From Phascolarctos cinereus (taxonomy: Eukaryota > Chordata > Mammalia > Diprotodontia > Phascolarctidae), in contig NW_018344126.1 in NCBI RefSeq assembly GCF_002099425.1, forward strand, positions 67,001-131,000: DNA of 64,000 nucleotides, in the 5' to 3' direction. Positions 35,690 to 47,689 of this stretch are shown here, piece after piece. Made by a program: the position numbers and the translations under genes. The notes beneath the pieces were generated by a model that was given only the letters and a program-made list of their open reading frames with translations, was not told where the DNA came from and searched no databases. Each line of letters opens with the position of its first letter. The stretch's first letter is position 1.

Positions 35690-36280
35690 AAAAATATCAC
35701 TTTAGCAAATATGTCACTTCCAATTAATACTACTTAAAAATTACAAAGACTATAATCCAAGTGAACATGACATAACATTTACCAAAAATCTTAGAGTTCT
35801 CTTCCTAATCCTATCTGTAGCATCCTAATGTTTCTCCATTTCTCTCCTTTCCACCTCACCCTATAATTTCTAAATATTCAACTTGAAAGATCAGTAGATC
35901 ACAGAAAACTGAAAGGGACCTGAGAGTTCATCAACTTGAAGACTGAGAAATCATAAGTGACATGCCCAAAGCCACAGGGCTAATAAATAACAGAACCAGA
36001 CAATGACTCAGGGCCTCTGATAGCTAACATGGCACGTTTTCCCCACACCCCCAGCTATCTCTTGTGAACTTATACAATATGTATTTCTCTAAAATGTAAT
36101 TTACCGAACTTATTGTGCTCACAAAATTATACCCTTCCCTATGCTTGACGGTAACCATGGTAATGCAGCATCCCAACGCGTGAAAGCAACTAGGATGTAG
36201 AAGGTAGCCAACAAGTAGACTAGGTAGACACCTGCTGCCTTAGTTTTCAAGGCGAGCTGTGAGGAGTGTGAATCATGGAA
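35690..36280. other. Intron 6, near exon 7: reverse Mar1-type SINE, otherwise unassigned
   Basis: 35890-36040 reads as a reverse Mar1/MIR-type SINE (GATCACAGAAAACTGAAAGG, CAAAGCCACAGGGCTAATAA). Nothing else recognised. Confidence 0.4.
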
Positions 36281-36640
36281 CATCAGGATCCGGAGTCTTA
36301 AAGTTGCAGGTGACCCAAGGGTCCCCCATTATGGGGGAAACCAGACAGCAGCCCATTCTAACAAGGACATGTGTGTGAAAAGTGCCCTAAAATAAGTCAA
36401 GGACATGTATAAGTACAAAAGGTGGTTGGCTAGTCATATAGCAATAATGAAAAGCACCAAATGGACAGCCTGAGGGGTTCTCCTAAGACATTAAGAGAAC
36501 CAGGATGTTGGGTGATTCTCTTTTGGAAGATTATAGAATATGGATGAGAAGCCCAGACAAGTTATGAAGGATATGATTAGCTCTGGTTAAGGGAGGCCCA
36601 CTCTGCCTAAGGCACATCCATGCAAGTCCTAGTTTAGAAG
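36280..36640 (+). repeat. RTE-type LINE relic (ORF2 C-terminus)
   Basis: Conceptual reading around 36413-36570 keeps the RTE/endonuclease-RT tail pattern: KYKRWLASHIAIM for the usual RRWAGHIARM, then KWTA for RWT, then a decayed R-G-R-P..RW block and MDEKPRQVM. Several stops; dead. Confidence 0.5.
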
Positions 36641-37199
36641 ATGATTGGGAGCAGGCATCCCACACATTTACAATGCCTGCACTGCAGCAAGGCATCTCAC
36701 AAGTCTTTTATATAATCATAGGCACAGGTAAGAAATGTGAGTGGAACAAAGGTGAAAATGATTGATTTGTAATTATTAAAGGACTGATGTCCATCTGGAC
36801 ACGAGGTTTCTAGTGACCACAACATAAGATGCTATTCTTGGCCATGTTTAATCAATGAAGGCATTGACTACATACTTTTCCAATTAAATAATGTCTGGAA
36901 AATGGAAGGGATAACTGTACTATACTATACTATGAAAGAAACAGAATATCTCTAAACTTTAAAAAAAAAAGTTTCTTTCCTTAGGTTAAAAAAAAAAACC
37001 AACAACTAAAAAAACACAAGGTAGGGGACATGTAAGTAGAAAGCTGTTTATATACAAAAGACAATGTATGTATGTTATTGTTGTTGTTGTTGACTTGAAA
37101 GCAACCTAAAAAAGTCAGCAGTGTGAAGTATCTGCTAAAAGGGATAATGAGGTTGCATTGATGGTATATTATCCACAAAAAGGAAAGTAAGAGTACCAC

Positions 37200-37745
37200 T
37201 GGTTAAACTACATTTATAGTATTATTTTTCAGTCCTGGAAGCTATTATAGCAGGCATGCTGATAAACTGTAAGAGTGTCTGGGAGACCCATAAGGATAGT
37301 AAGGGGCTTAAAACCATGCCACATAAGGAATGGTTGTGGAATTAGGAATGCTAAGCCTGAAGAAGAGAAGCCTTAGGGGAAATTTAATAGCTGACCTCCA
37401 ATATCTGAATATGGAAAGGTGACTTAATTTCTTTGGCTCTAGAAAAATGAACTTGGACCAATATGTAGAAATTACAAGGAAGCAGATTTCAGCTCAATAT
37501 AAGGTAGAGCTCCCTAAGAATTAGAGTTGTCAGAAAAAGATATGCATTTCTTCATAAACACATGCCCCCACCAATGGAGGTGTTTAAGTAGAAGCCGGAC
37601 AACTTGGCAAAGATGCTGTAATGTAGAGTTGCTAAGAGATAGATTACTTAAATCCAAATGCCTCTTCCAATTATGGGATTTTCTTATTCTTCAGAGAAGT
37701 AAAGAGTCCTCTTATAAAACAGTAACAACTTCCTAATCAATCTGT
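37200..37745 (+). repeat. CR1/L3-type LINE relic (ORF2 tail)
   Basis: Order of landmarks: CTTAAAACCATGCCACATAA near 37307, CTAAGCCTGAAGAAGAGAAG near 37351, CTAAGAATTAGAGTTGTCAG near 37513, CAATGGAGGTGTTTAAGTAG near 37573. Confidence 0.65.
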
Positions 37746-37811
37746 TTCACATGTTTGGATTTTTGTGTATCAAGTTTGCTCAAATTAAGTCACATGTATT
37801 TAAAATATCTT

Positions 37812-38060
37812 GTGCGAAGGTACAAAGGCAGTGTGGTGTAGTGAACAGAGAAGTCCCAGAGAAGACCTGGATTCAAGTCTGGCCTCTGACATACTGTCTG
37901 AGTGACCCTAGGCAAGTCAATTAACCTCTCAGTGCATGATTCTCTTAAGACTGTAGGTTGCATAGGAGGTACTTACCTGTATTGCTACAGGGGATTTCCA
38001 TATGCAGGAATTCCCTGCATCAATGAAAGCACACGTCAAACCCTGTTCCCTATCACCCTC
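37812..38060 (+). repeat. Marsupial SINE with an AGTGC..GACTGTAGGTTGC 3' part
   Basis: Head GCAGTGTGGTGTAGTGAACA, then ACCCTAGGCAAGTCAATTAA, CTTAAGACTGTAGGTTGCAT and GGGGATTTCCATATGCAGGA. A second copy of the same SINE is at 39243-39450. A MIR lies at 38950-39130. Confidence 0.6.
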
Positions 38061-38429
38061 TGGGAAGGGTGCCTTGTAGTAAACTGTTCCTTTAGCCAGT
38101 CCAAATTCTTCAAGGCTCACAGAACATAGGTCCACAACTTGTGGTAGCTACTCTATTTGTACATTGATAGCAACTCATCCATACTCAGGATTTTGGTTAG
38201 TCAAAGTTTCTTTGGGATACATAAACTTTGAGAAAACTGGGCCAATGAAAGAGACAGGCTGGTGAGTGCCAATTATCTGGATGTTGCTTGCATGAACTAT
38301 TCTACAGACTGCACAGATATTTTAGCTCTTATATTTTCAATTCTATTACTGGCATGCCATCTTCACAGTACTATCTAACCTCCCTTGTGAACTATCTGTG
38401 ATTTCCCCTTTTGTAAAGAATTCCCTCTT

Positions 38430-38505
38430 TAACATAACATGTCAGGATGTTATGTCATGTAATACTTACGTAATGTTTCTATGATATGACATGACATAAC
38501 ATATA
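38430..38505. promoter_or_regulatory. Cluster of nested palindromes with a TTACGTAA core
   Basis: ACATAACAT (38432-38440) is the inverse of ATGTTATGT (38447-38455). ATGTTATGTCATG (38447-38459) is the inverse of CATGACATAACAT (38490-38502). TTACGTAA at 38466-38473, between those arms, is the PAR-bZIP/NFIL3 (D-box) consensus. Function is inferred only; it lies deep in intron 6. Confidence 0.4.
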
Positions 38506-39756
38506 CGTCTTAGGAGGATGCCTGAGATCTGCAGAGGTTAAGTGACTCACCTAGCTTCAAAGCTAGAGAATATAAGTGCTCAGGATGACTATTCAAAGGT
38601 TTAATTATTCTTTTACTTCTTATGAATTTGAACAATATATACGCACCCTCAACAAAGTCATTAAGGATACATATTCTTATAGACCTCAAAGATACATTCA
38701 ATTAAATCTGTTACAGAGATCGCTGGATTAAACTTATTTAGACCAGGATCCTCTACTGAATAAAAAGTAAACTGTCTTTTGAATGTGCTGGAAGTCATTC
38801 AGGCCTTCACTTAATAATGCGCCTTATAGCTAATATCTGTCAACTGCTTCATTTCTACTGATGAGAAAAAAACCCAGCAAACTGTTCCTGTGTCCATGTC
38901 TTTGTTACAATCAACTGATGGTTGATTAGCGATAACATATCTTCATAAAAAAAGAACTGGATTTGGACTTGGAACAGCTGAGATTGAGACCAAGCTCTGC
39001 CATTTACTTATACAAGCCACTTATCTGAGTCTATTTCTTCATCTGCAAAATGCAGATAATAATTGTACTGCTCACCCATAGGACTGCTGAGTCAGATAAT
39101 ACAATCAGAAAATGTCATGTAAATATGAGTTATGAACACAGAAAAATGATCTTTCATCCTGGCCATATTTCATTCTCAAGGCAATTCCCACTGGTATTTT
39201 TTTTAAACACTGAGGACGTTTTAAAAATTATTACAAATAAACAGTAGGCAGTATGGTCTTGGAGAAAAAGTATAGTACTTGAAGTCAGGAAGATCAGAGT
39301 TGAAATCCTCCTCGTCACTTGACAGCTAGGGACAAGCCACATAACGTCTCTGAGCCTCCAGTGAGGTATTCTCAGGTTACAGGTGCAGTGTTGGAGGCAA
39401 TTCCCAAGCCAAAAGTTCCTATACCTACAAAATCACAGCCCCTACACATACTCAAGTGATTTGTGAATAAGAGTGTCAAAACAGATAAAAACAGACCAAT
39501 TTACTGACTGTGCATGGATCCTGTGGGCATATTTATCCACATATTTTTGCTGACTTAGTGAAACAGTGCTCAAAACATCCTAGAAAACCCAATGTACTTT
39601 GCTGCTATAAAAATTAGAATAAAACAAATAAGCAATTTATACTTTATGAACAGACTGCTTTCATGACCTATTATATTTTACAATATAGCTTAAATTCACA
39701 AGAAGAGATTAACATGAAAATAATTTTTCTTCTATAAAGCAAAATTCTAATCTCAC

Positions 39757-39828
39757 CTTGTTCGTCCACATTCACATGTCTTAGTCATAAAGGCAGGGCA
39801 CGATGGGCAAGGTCCTGGATGGCAAAGA
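39757..39828 (-). CDS. NFX1: NFX1 exon 6: completes NF-X1 finger 1
   Basis: 72 nt, residues 463-486 plus two bases of Arg487. It reads [20 protein letters not shown], then CGRTR. Cys465, His466, Cys470 and Cys473 complete the first finger, so the fold spans an intron of more than 4 kb. Acceptor CTTTAAG, donor GTGAGA. Phase 2 in and out, so the exon is frame-neutral. Confidence 0.95.
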
Positions 39829-40724
39829 CTTAAAGAGAAATACTTCAATGAACAAAGGATTATTTTCATAGTTAATTCACTAGCAACCCCCATAAATTCT
39901 ATTATAAAAGAGTGATACAGCAAATCATATTTACTATTTAAAGTATCCAATCAGAATTTGTCTACTCTTGATTCCTGTTTAAACAAGAAATACACCATCA
40001 ATATCACAGAGATCCATGATCATAAAAACACTTTCCCAGACTTCCAGTGATCACTGAAGCTCTTTAGGCTGCTCAGAGTTAGGCCCATTTTATACAACAC
40101 AAAATCTCTTACGGGCCACTTACTCAACTAGGAAGTGAAGAGAAGACCCAACAGATGAGTTGTTAACAAGGATTCAAAGACCAAAAAAAGGGAATAATAG
40201 TTGGGTGACAATACAAGTCATAGTGGGAGAAAAGGACTCAAGGGAAGAGAAAGAGGCTAATTTTGTGCTACAATGCCAAAATTTTGACCTCTGGCTTTAC
40301 TATTTTACATATGAGATATGATATTAAGATAATGAGTGATTTTTAAAATTAATATGCCCAAAGTTGCATATTCAAAGAAGCACTATCTCCTTCAAAGTAG
40401 GAACCACCAAGAGGTTACCTGTGTATTACAATTATTCAAAATATTATTTTTGGAATTGATCTTGGCATATTTTTCTGAATATCCTCCACCTGGGAAAACA
40501 TTTGTCCTCTAAGGCTGGCTTTGATTTTTATAAATAGACCAAAGGAGCCAAGTCTGTCTAATAGAGTCATCAAGTTGGGTGTACCCTTTTTTTGATTAAA
40601 AAATATGATGTGAAAAAATAATTCACTGATGCCAAACAAAGCCAAAACTTCAGAAGATAAAGACAGATTTGGGAAGTGAACAGTTGACTAAGAAGCTGGT
40701 GCCTGAATGTGGGACTTGTTCTAC

Positions 40725-40930
40725 AGCAGTGGTTGTTAAGCTTTTTTGTGTCACGGACCCCTCTGACAGTCTGGTGATGCCTATCGTCTCCTTCTCAGAA
40801 TAGCATTTTTAAATGCATAATATGGAATAAATAGGATTACAGAGAAAACTAATTATACTGAAATATAGTCACCAAAATTTTTTTCTCCAAAAACTTTACA
40901 AGACCTAGGTTAGGAACTCCTGTTCCAGAC
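40725..40930 (+). repeat. hAT-type nonautonomous element (MER-like)
   Basis: Starts CAGTGGTTGTTAAGCTTTTT with GTCACGGACCCCTCTGACAG, ends GACCTAGGTTAGGAACTCCTG. The ends are imperfect inverted repeats of the CAGxGGTTxTTAAxCxT type. Confidence 0.65.
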
Positions 40931-40934
40931 GAAT

Positions 40935-42835
40935 ATAGAAATGGCAGCCTTCTGGCTAAAGATGAAGTATACCTAAAAATATAATTGCCTGTTATCTTGA
41001 AAATCTAATTAAAAGGGCTTTAAACTAAAAAGGAAGGAGGAGAGAAAAAGCTTCCCACATATATCCAAGTCAGATACCATAGAGACTGGCTACAATGTAA
41101 GAAGAATACCAATATAGATTCCCCAGAAGTTCACAGGAAACAAATCCAAGAAAAGAAACAAAAATAAAACCCATGTCGATATACAAAACTCACAAAGTCT
41201 GAGTAACAAACAAGACAAACTAAAAATCCTGATGATGGGAAGCAAGTTTGATCGCACAGCTACCTCTGAGACTTTCTGGGATAGGACTCATCACTGGAGA
41301 GTATCCCTTTTTCCAACAAAACAAGGTAGGTAAAAAGGAAGAGTAGCAGCATTGTGTATTAAGATGACAAATTAATGTGAGGGAATCTAAGAAAAAGAAG
41401 GGGGAAGCAAGGTGGAAAATATTTGGCAGATAAAAGCTGTAGAAAGAAAAGTAATAGTTATCAGAGCATATTGATAGTATGATAAAAGAAGAAAAAGATG
41501 AAGAATATACGGAATAGATTACAAGACTGGTACAGAATAAACGGGACTTTTAACTATCCAGAAAAATGCTGGTGCGCCTTGTCTAAAGTACAAAAGCAAA
41601 TAATTTTTTTCATTTGCTTTACTAATACTTCCTTCCTTTAAAAGGCAAAGGAACCACTGAAGTGAAGTTCTAAATTAGATTCTTATCAATAAGGATGAAT
41701 CAGATGCTGTGTTGGAAACGGTGAGAGCCTGAGATGATAGTGGCCACTCCATTTTAGAATTAGTAAGAATGGACCAAGTTAGTCATAGACTGACACGCAA
41801 CCTAAATTTTAGGAAAGCAGATTTCAAAGGTTATAGAAAAATAGGGTAGCACGCAATGAACTAAAATTCTATGAGGGGAGATCATCCCAGGAAGGAAAGG
41901 AAACTCTTAAGAATGACATCATTAAAACACAAAGATAAACAATTCCCATGAGAAAAAAGGGGCAGCTCTCTAAAGAGAATGAAGTCTACACATGGGGAAC
42001 TAACCAACCAATTTAGATTTTTGAAAGACATACAGAGGGTGAGAGTCAGGAGGATAAAGACATTAGGGTGGCACTGTTCCATAATAAGAGATTCAGGAAT
42101 GCTGAAGTCTACAATGACTTGGAGATTTACTGGTGGGGGAAGATAAGGAAAAAGGTTCTTCAGAAAAGCTTCCTGGGGGCAGCTAGGTGGCGCAGTGGAT
42201 AGAGCACCAGCCCTGAAGTCAGGAGGACCTGAGTTCAAATCCGGCCTCAGACACATAACACTCACTAGCTGTGTGACCCTGGGTAAGTCACTGAACCCCA
42301 TTGCCTAGCCTCCCCCCCACCACCAAAAAAAAACTTCCTGAAGGAATAAAGAAGAATTGAAGCAGAGACAGTAAGTAGTACTGCTCACTGGAGAGGAGAT
42401 GATGGAAAAAATGGATGGAACAGAAAAAAAGAGAAGCTGCCCAATTCTTACTTTGCTTCTGTTTTCTCTGCCAAGGAGAATGACCTTTGCAATGTAAAGA
42501 GAACAAAAATGTCTAATACAGAGTTGATAACCAAGATGGGTAAGGAGAGAAACAGAAAACGGCCCTGATGAAGTCACAATCCCAGGACCAGAAAACAACA
42601 TCTCCAAGTTCTTAAAGTCCTTGCAGATGTGACCACTGAGCCAATGTAATCATGGAGCCACTTGGGGTGATCTTTCAAAGATCCTGGAGGATGAGGGCAG
42701 ACTTCTAGTAAAGATGAAGGCAGGAAGGTTAACAAACAAGCCCATTTCCCTTAAGAACCAAAATACTCCAGCATAAATTTAAGAGGGTGCCAGATCAAAC
42801 AATGATAAATAAAACCACAGAGAAACACTAGCAAT
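40935..42835 (+). repeat. Long CR1/L3-type LINE relic interrupted by a SINE
   Basis: Left part 40935-42174 and right part 42345-42835 are collinear with the CR1/L3 5' and RT region: TTTGCTTCTGTTTTCTCTGC, CAAGGAGAATGACCTTTGCA near 42460, and GCCCTGATGAAGTCACAATC near 42563. The longest LINE relic in the window. No open frame. Confidence 0.6.
42175..42333 (+). repeat. Marsupial tRNA-related SINE inserted in the CR1/L3 relic
   Basis: Near-consensus GGGGCAGCTAGGTGGCGCAG and GAGTTCAAATCCGGCC, with an impure A/C tail. Flanked by AAAGCTTCCTG and AAAACTTCCTG, a short imperfect target-site duplication. Confidence 0.85.
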
Positions 42836-43119
42836 CTCCATTTAGCCCAGAAATGCTCATGGGCCTCAAACTACTGCAATCTCTAGTAGAAAGTCTGAAG
42901 TGAATGGGAGCTTAGTGTCCACCTGTCAGAAACCCAGCAGGAGACAAAGCCAATTCTCAATGGGAGTCTGAGACAAACAGAACAGAAGAACTTAATCAAC
43001 AAGCACATACTGAATGCCTATTTGCCAGGCCCTGTGCCTAGGCCCCGGGATGCAAGGAAAAAGAATGAAATAATCCCTACTCAAAAGCAGCTCATGCTGG
43101 GAAGGGCAGTGATAGAAGC

Positions 43120-43740
43120 TTTTGTCTGAAACCAGAGCCATTTCTGATACTGGGTGACTGAAGCAAGGGATCAAGAAGACCAGTGGGCCAGACATGCTCA
43201 TCAGTCCTCCAAGAGACCTGAAACCAGCTAGGAGTCCAGTATGCAGTACTGGACCTGAGAACTGCATTAGGAGAGAAACCAAACTTCCAGCTGGTGACTG
43301 TATAGCAGACGAAGACAGGGCAGGGGCTAGTGTGATAAGACCACAGAACGTGAAGGCAGAAGACAGGTAGGGAGGTAAGTGGTACCTAGGTCTCTAGAAC
43401 CAGCCACTCCCTTCCAACATTGTGGCAGGGCAGTCACAGAAGCATCTGGACTGCAGAAGGGATAATACCAAGGCCTAGCAACTCTATCATCCAAGCATGT
43501 AAGAGGGGCCAAAATCCACCCTGCCCTAGAACAAAGTCCCAATTCAGGAACCAAGGCTGGAGATGAGTTAATTGGAGAAAATGTCAACTACCAAAAAGGA
43601 AAATTGTGATAAGAAAAGCCTAAGAGGTAAACAAAGAAGAGAGTAAGTCCACAATTAATACAAGTACAGCCTCAGAAGACAGATTATCCTGGCTCTAGGG
43701 ACTCTATGTGGCTGGAAGAAATACAGCAAAATAATGAGAG
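43120..43740 (+). repeat. L1 5'UTR/ORF1-type relic
   Basis: Related to the copy at 13240-14300: both contain a TGATAAGAAAAG/GGGATAAGAAAAG box followed by AAG..GTAAA.. and a CCTCAGA(A/G)A block. No intact ORF1 remains. A short ancient repeat copy sits just before it at 42985-43110. Confidence 0.45.
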
Positions 43741-43941
43741 TAGTACTGCTGGAAAAGGGCAAATGTCCTGATTTAAAAAAAAAAAGTGTCTGCAAGCCAA
43801 AAGTCATTTAGCTTGATTTTACTTAGCAGAAGCAGATTTCCATTTCCTCCACCAATTAAGTATTAATAAGACGCAAGGATCTAAGATTAACAACCACAAA
43901 TACTCCTTAATATTCTTTAGATTTCTATAATATAAACTTAC

Positions 43942-44047
43942 AGGTTACATGAATGTGGACAGTCCTGGCCAGGTTGTTTCCTTCTACAAACTTCACCACA
44001 ACTATGTGGTATTTCATTTCTGTTCCATTCAGGATTCTTTACTTTAC
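43942..44047 (-). CDS. NFX1: NFX1 exon 5: entry to the NF-X1 zinc-finger array
   Basis: 106 nt, residues 428-462 plus two bases of Leu463. It reads [20 protein letters not shown], then [15 protein letters not shown], nearly the human sequence. It carries the start of the first NF-X1-type finger (Cys457, His459, Cys461). Acceptor TTTTAG, donor GTAAGT. Phase in 1, out 2. Confidence 0.95.
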
Positions 44048-44364
44048 CTAAAACACATCATAACAGATCATAAAATAAATTGTAGAAACTTAAACTTTTT
44101 CATTTTTAAAATTACAAAGCAGTTATGGAAACAACATAAAGCATCAGTATTGGCTTTCACTGATGAAAAAATTTTGCATTTAAAATTCAAAAACAGATCA
44201 ATGTAATTATAGTCATCAAATAAAGTCCCTTCACCAGCTGAAGATGTATTTGTTCATGCAACAGCCATCTCTGAATGATGGTTACATTTTATTTTAAAAC
44301 TTAAAATAATGTTTAATTTGTACTTTTTTACCTCCCACATCCTTCTCATACCAGTCTTATCTAA

Positions 44365-45062
44365 CCTAGGATTATAAATCTAGAGTTAGAAAGGTTCTCA
44401 GAGGCCACAGAGCCCAATCCTTCCCCAGAATTTTACAGATAAAGAAACAGAGGCCTAGTGACTTGGCCAAGGTTACACAGGTACTAAGCATCAGATGAGG
44501 GATCTACATTGAAGTGGTCTGACTCTATAGCAAATGCTCTTTCCACTGCAACATGCTTCTTAAAAAAAAAGAGTACTATGAGGACATGTGTCACAGAAGG
44601 AAGAAAGGTACAAGCTTTTCGGGAATTAAATATCTGAGTAAGGAGAAGCAGAAAAACAGAATACAGGGAAAGGAAATACACCCTCCTTGAAAATCAGATC
44701 ACTTTAGGGACTGAAAAACTGGAAAAATCAAAATTTTCTCACATGAAAGTAGCATGTCAGATGAATAGAGCTTATTTACAGTTCAACTCATCAAATATTT
44801 GCTGAGCAAATAATGTACTAGTCAATGTCAAGGAGATGAAAATCTACACAATTCTTGTTTGGAATAGATGACCCTTACCTTGTAATCTCATCAGCTTAGT
44901 TCAGAACCAGTTTTTCTTGATGAGGATTACTACAGTAGTACTCCAGAATCTCCTGAACCCCCCCTCCAGTCTCTCTCTGCTCCAAACTTAGGTGCACAAT
45001 GTTGCCAGGTAGATCTTCCTAAAGCATTAATGTGATTTTTATTCCCTTTTTCAAAAGTCTTC
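44365..45062. repeat. Mar1-type SINE (minus, 44365-44560) and L2-like fragment (44945-45062)
   Basis: ATTATAAATCTAGAGTTAGA and CACAGGTACTAAGCATCAGA mark the reverse SINE. TTTTTCAAAAGTCTTCAATG near 45048 marks a forward L2 piece. 44560-44945 holds nothing I recognise. Confidence 0.45.
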
Positions 45063-45064
45063 AA

Positions 45065-45260
45065 TGGATCTCCACTGTTAATAGAGCAGAGCTTCCTAAT
45101 CTGGGGTCTATGAATTTGTTTTTAAAAATATTTTTATAATTGTGTTTCAATAATCCTATGTATTTTATACATGCAAAAACATAATTCTGGGAAGAGGTTC
45201 ATAACCTTTAACAAACTGTCAAAGGCATCTACGATACAGAAAAGATTAAGAACCCCTGGT
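45065..45260 (+). repeat. hAT-type nonautonomous DNA element (MER-like)
   Basis: Starts AGCAGAGCTTCCTAATCTGG and ends TTAAGAACCCCTG, with imperfect inverted ends and the internal TATGTATTTTATACATGCAAA. A related element in similar form is at 40725-40930. Confidence 0.55.
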
Positions 45261-45261
45261 A

Positions 45262-45345
45262 TAAAACTAGAACTGGAGTCAGAAGAGACTTGCATTCAAA
45301 TCATGCCTATACAACTCAGTAGTAGTAGTAGTGGTGGCGGTGGTT

Positions 45346-45393
<48 letters not shown>

Positions 45394-45530
45394 AATGTAT
45401 GAGTGTGATTGTGGGCAAATCATGTGTCCTCTGTGAGCCTCAGTTTCCTCATCTATAAAATGGGTACTTAACTCACAGGTTACTGTAAGGATCAAGTATA
45501 TAAAGTGCAATTATTTCTGTCATAGATAAA
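45262..45530 (+). repeat. MIR-type SINE with an AGT/GTA trinucleotide expansion inside
   Basis: SINE body (GGAGTCAGAAGAGACTTGCA; AGCCTCAGTTTCCTCATC) is interrupted at 45317-45393 by (GTA)n with an impure GGTGGCGGTGG segment. The expansion starts at the normal ACTxAGTAG position of the SINE. Confidence 0.7.
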
Positions 45531-45909
45531 TGTGAAGTCTTAAAATTGGGTTGAAAAATTCAACTTCACAAATCTAAGATAAAGGCCAGGCTAGATAGCA
45601 ATCCATGTGAAAAACAGCTGGGATTTCAATGGACTGCAAAATTCAAAAGAAGTCTATATGGCAGACAAAAAGGTTAATGAGATCTTAAACTGTATTGAAA
45701 GGTGTACCATACACAAGTGGGAATGGGAAAGTCCTGCTACACTCTGCCCTGACCAGATTATATCTGGAATACTGGGTTTAGTTCAGGGTCTCATTTTAGG
45801 AAGGACACTAAGAAGCTGGTACGCATCCAGAGGCAAATGACTGGAATGAAGAGCCAAGAAATTATGCTGGATGAGGATGAGTTGAGGGAATTGAAGATTT
45901 TAGTCTGGT
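45530..45909 (+). repeat. CR1/L3-type LINE relic
   Basis: CAATGGACTGCAAAATTCAA near 45629, CTACACTCTGCCCTGACCAG near 45737, ATCTGGAATACTGGGTTTAG near 45762 and CATTTTAGGAAGGACACTAA near 45792 follow the CR1/L3 ORF2 C-terminal order. Cut at its right by the L1. Confidence 0.7.
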
Positions 45910-45924
45910 AGAAAGTTGGGATAA

Positions 45925-46165
45925 GTAAGTGGAAAGACTTACACAAACTGATGCAAAGTGAAGTGCGCAGAACCAGAACACTGTACTCACAGTAAGAGCA
46001 ACATTGTGCGATGATCAACTGTGAATGACTTAGTTCTTCTCAGCAATACAGTGATCCAAGACAACTCCAAAGGACTCATGATGAAAAATACTATCTACCT
46101 CCAGAGAAAGAACTAAGGGAGTCTGAATACAGACTGAAACACGCTATTTTTCATTTTCGTGTGTG

Positions 46166-46209
<44 letters not shown>

Positions 46210-46393
46210 CTTTTGGGTCTATATCTTCTTTCACAACATGATTAATATGGTAATATGTTTTACATGAGTGAACATGTATAAACTTTATCAAAATGCTTAT
46301 TCTCCAAGGTAGCGGGGAGGTGAGAGAGGGAAAAAAATGAATGTTAAAAATTGTCTTTACATGTAGTTGGGGGAAAAAAATAAAATAAAAAAA
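45925..46393 (+). repeat. 5'-truncated L1 with 15-bp target-site duplication, containing a TG microsatellite
   Basis: Marsupial L1 3' end (GCAACATTGTGCGATGATCA, TCCAAGACAACTCCAAAGGA, TTTCACAACATGATTAATAT). AGAAAGTTGGGATAA flanks it at 45910-45924 and 46394-46408. A (TG)n run of about 45 bp lies at 46162-46208. It inserted into an older CR1/L3 relic (45530-45910). Confidence 0.88.
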
Positions 46394-46799
46394 AGAAAGT
46401 TGGGATAAAACAGAAGACGGATAAAGCAAAAGAAAGAAGATAGTGATGCAATAAAGAAAACTGTATCAATGAAACATTTTTTAAAAAAAGAGAAGGAAGT
46501 TCAGAAAAGGATACAGACAAGCAAAGCAGTATTGATATTACCATGTCCAGTTTATACATACTTTAAACAAAACTAGCTATCATAAAGATTCATAATTTTG
46601 TATGTGACCCCTTTTTGTTGGTCTTATTTGTATACAGAAATATATGTGTTTATCAAAATCATTTTAAAAAAAGAAAGTTTCAAAATGGAATTAAACTTTT
46701 GAGAAGTGACCCAATGAAAAAATCATGAGGAAGACTAATCTGTTAGTAGCGTGTATGAAAAGAAGCAGTGTAATGGGAAATAAGGCTGAAAAGATACCA

Positions 46800-47290
46800 T
46801 CATTCTCCTAGGCAAAAAAATTAAAAGGAAATGCTGGTTTGGTGGGAGTAATAAGAGAGAGGCACAAAGAAGAAGACAATAAATTTGGTTTTAAACATGC
46901 TGAGGTTGAATTTCTAGTGGGGAATGCAAATGAAGCAGTCTAGCACAAAGATAATCAGTCAGAGGCAAGCTGAGAACAAGGTCGAGTAATGGGATTGGAA
47001 GTCAAAGGAGGAAAGGTTTTTATGAAGTGGTCTCTAGTATCAAGTATTACAGAAAAGTCAAGGATAAAACTGGAAAAAGAGGCCAACTGGAAATTAAGTG
47101 AGCTATGAAAAAGCAGTTTCAACAGAATGAACAGAGGAGAAGCCAAATTATAAGGAGTTGATGGTGACGTAGTAGAGGCAACATTCTTGAAAGCTTGGAC
47201 ATGAAATGGCATGGTAAGCTCATGGCATAGGAAGTTTTTAAGAGTGACCTGAAGATGTGTGTGGGCAGAAATCAAAGGAGAATGAACATC
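46800..47290 (+). repeat. Ancient long repeat, internal part
   Basis: ATGCTGAGGTTGAATTTCTA near 46899 and the following GAACAAGGTCGAGTAATGGG, AGAAAAGTCAAGGATAAAAC follow the consensus order of the ancient long repeat. No exon. Confidence 0.45.
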
Positions 47291-47689
47291 TTTAAAAAAA
47301 AAAAAGAAAGAAAGAAAAGGGTGGGCTTTATTCCCTTAGGAAAATCCAGGCAAGAGATAAAAGAGCCCTAAGGCACTATTCAGTGGCAAGGTGACCTGGG
47401 GGAAGATCCTAAAGGTGATAGACCTATCTCCTGAACATATTCTACAAACATATTCTAGGGACTTAGTCTAATTTGGGTTGAGAAACTTCTCTTTTTAAAT
47501 TTCTAGGAGCCAAGGCTATTAGGTATTCACAGCTATGAATTACAGTAGTCAATTAGATTGCTATTACAATAAGTATCAACACATTTTTACTCTAATGTAT
47601 ATTAAGTATTAGTTTGCTATGTAGCCTAGGTTTCTGTATTTACTTGCATTTCTGTCTGGACCATAACCTGACATGGAACAGATTCAAAA

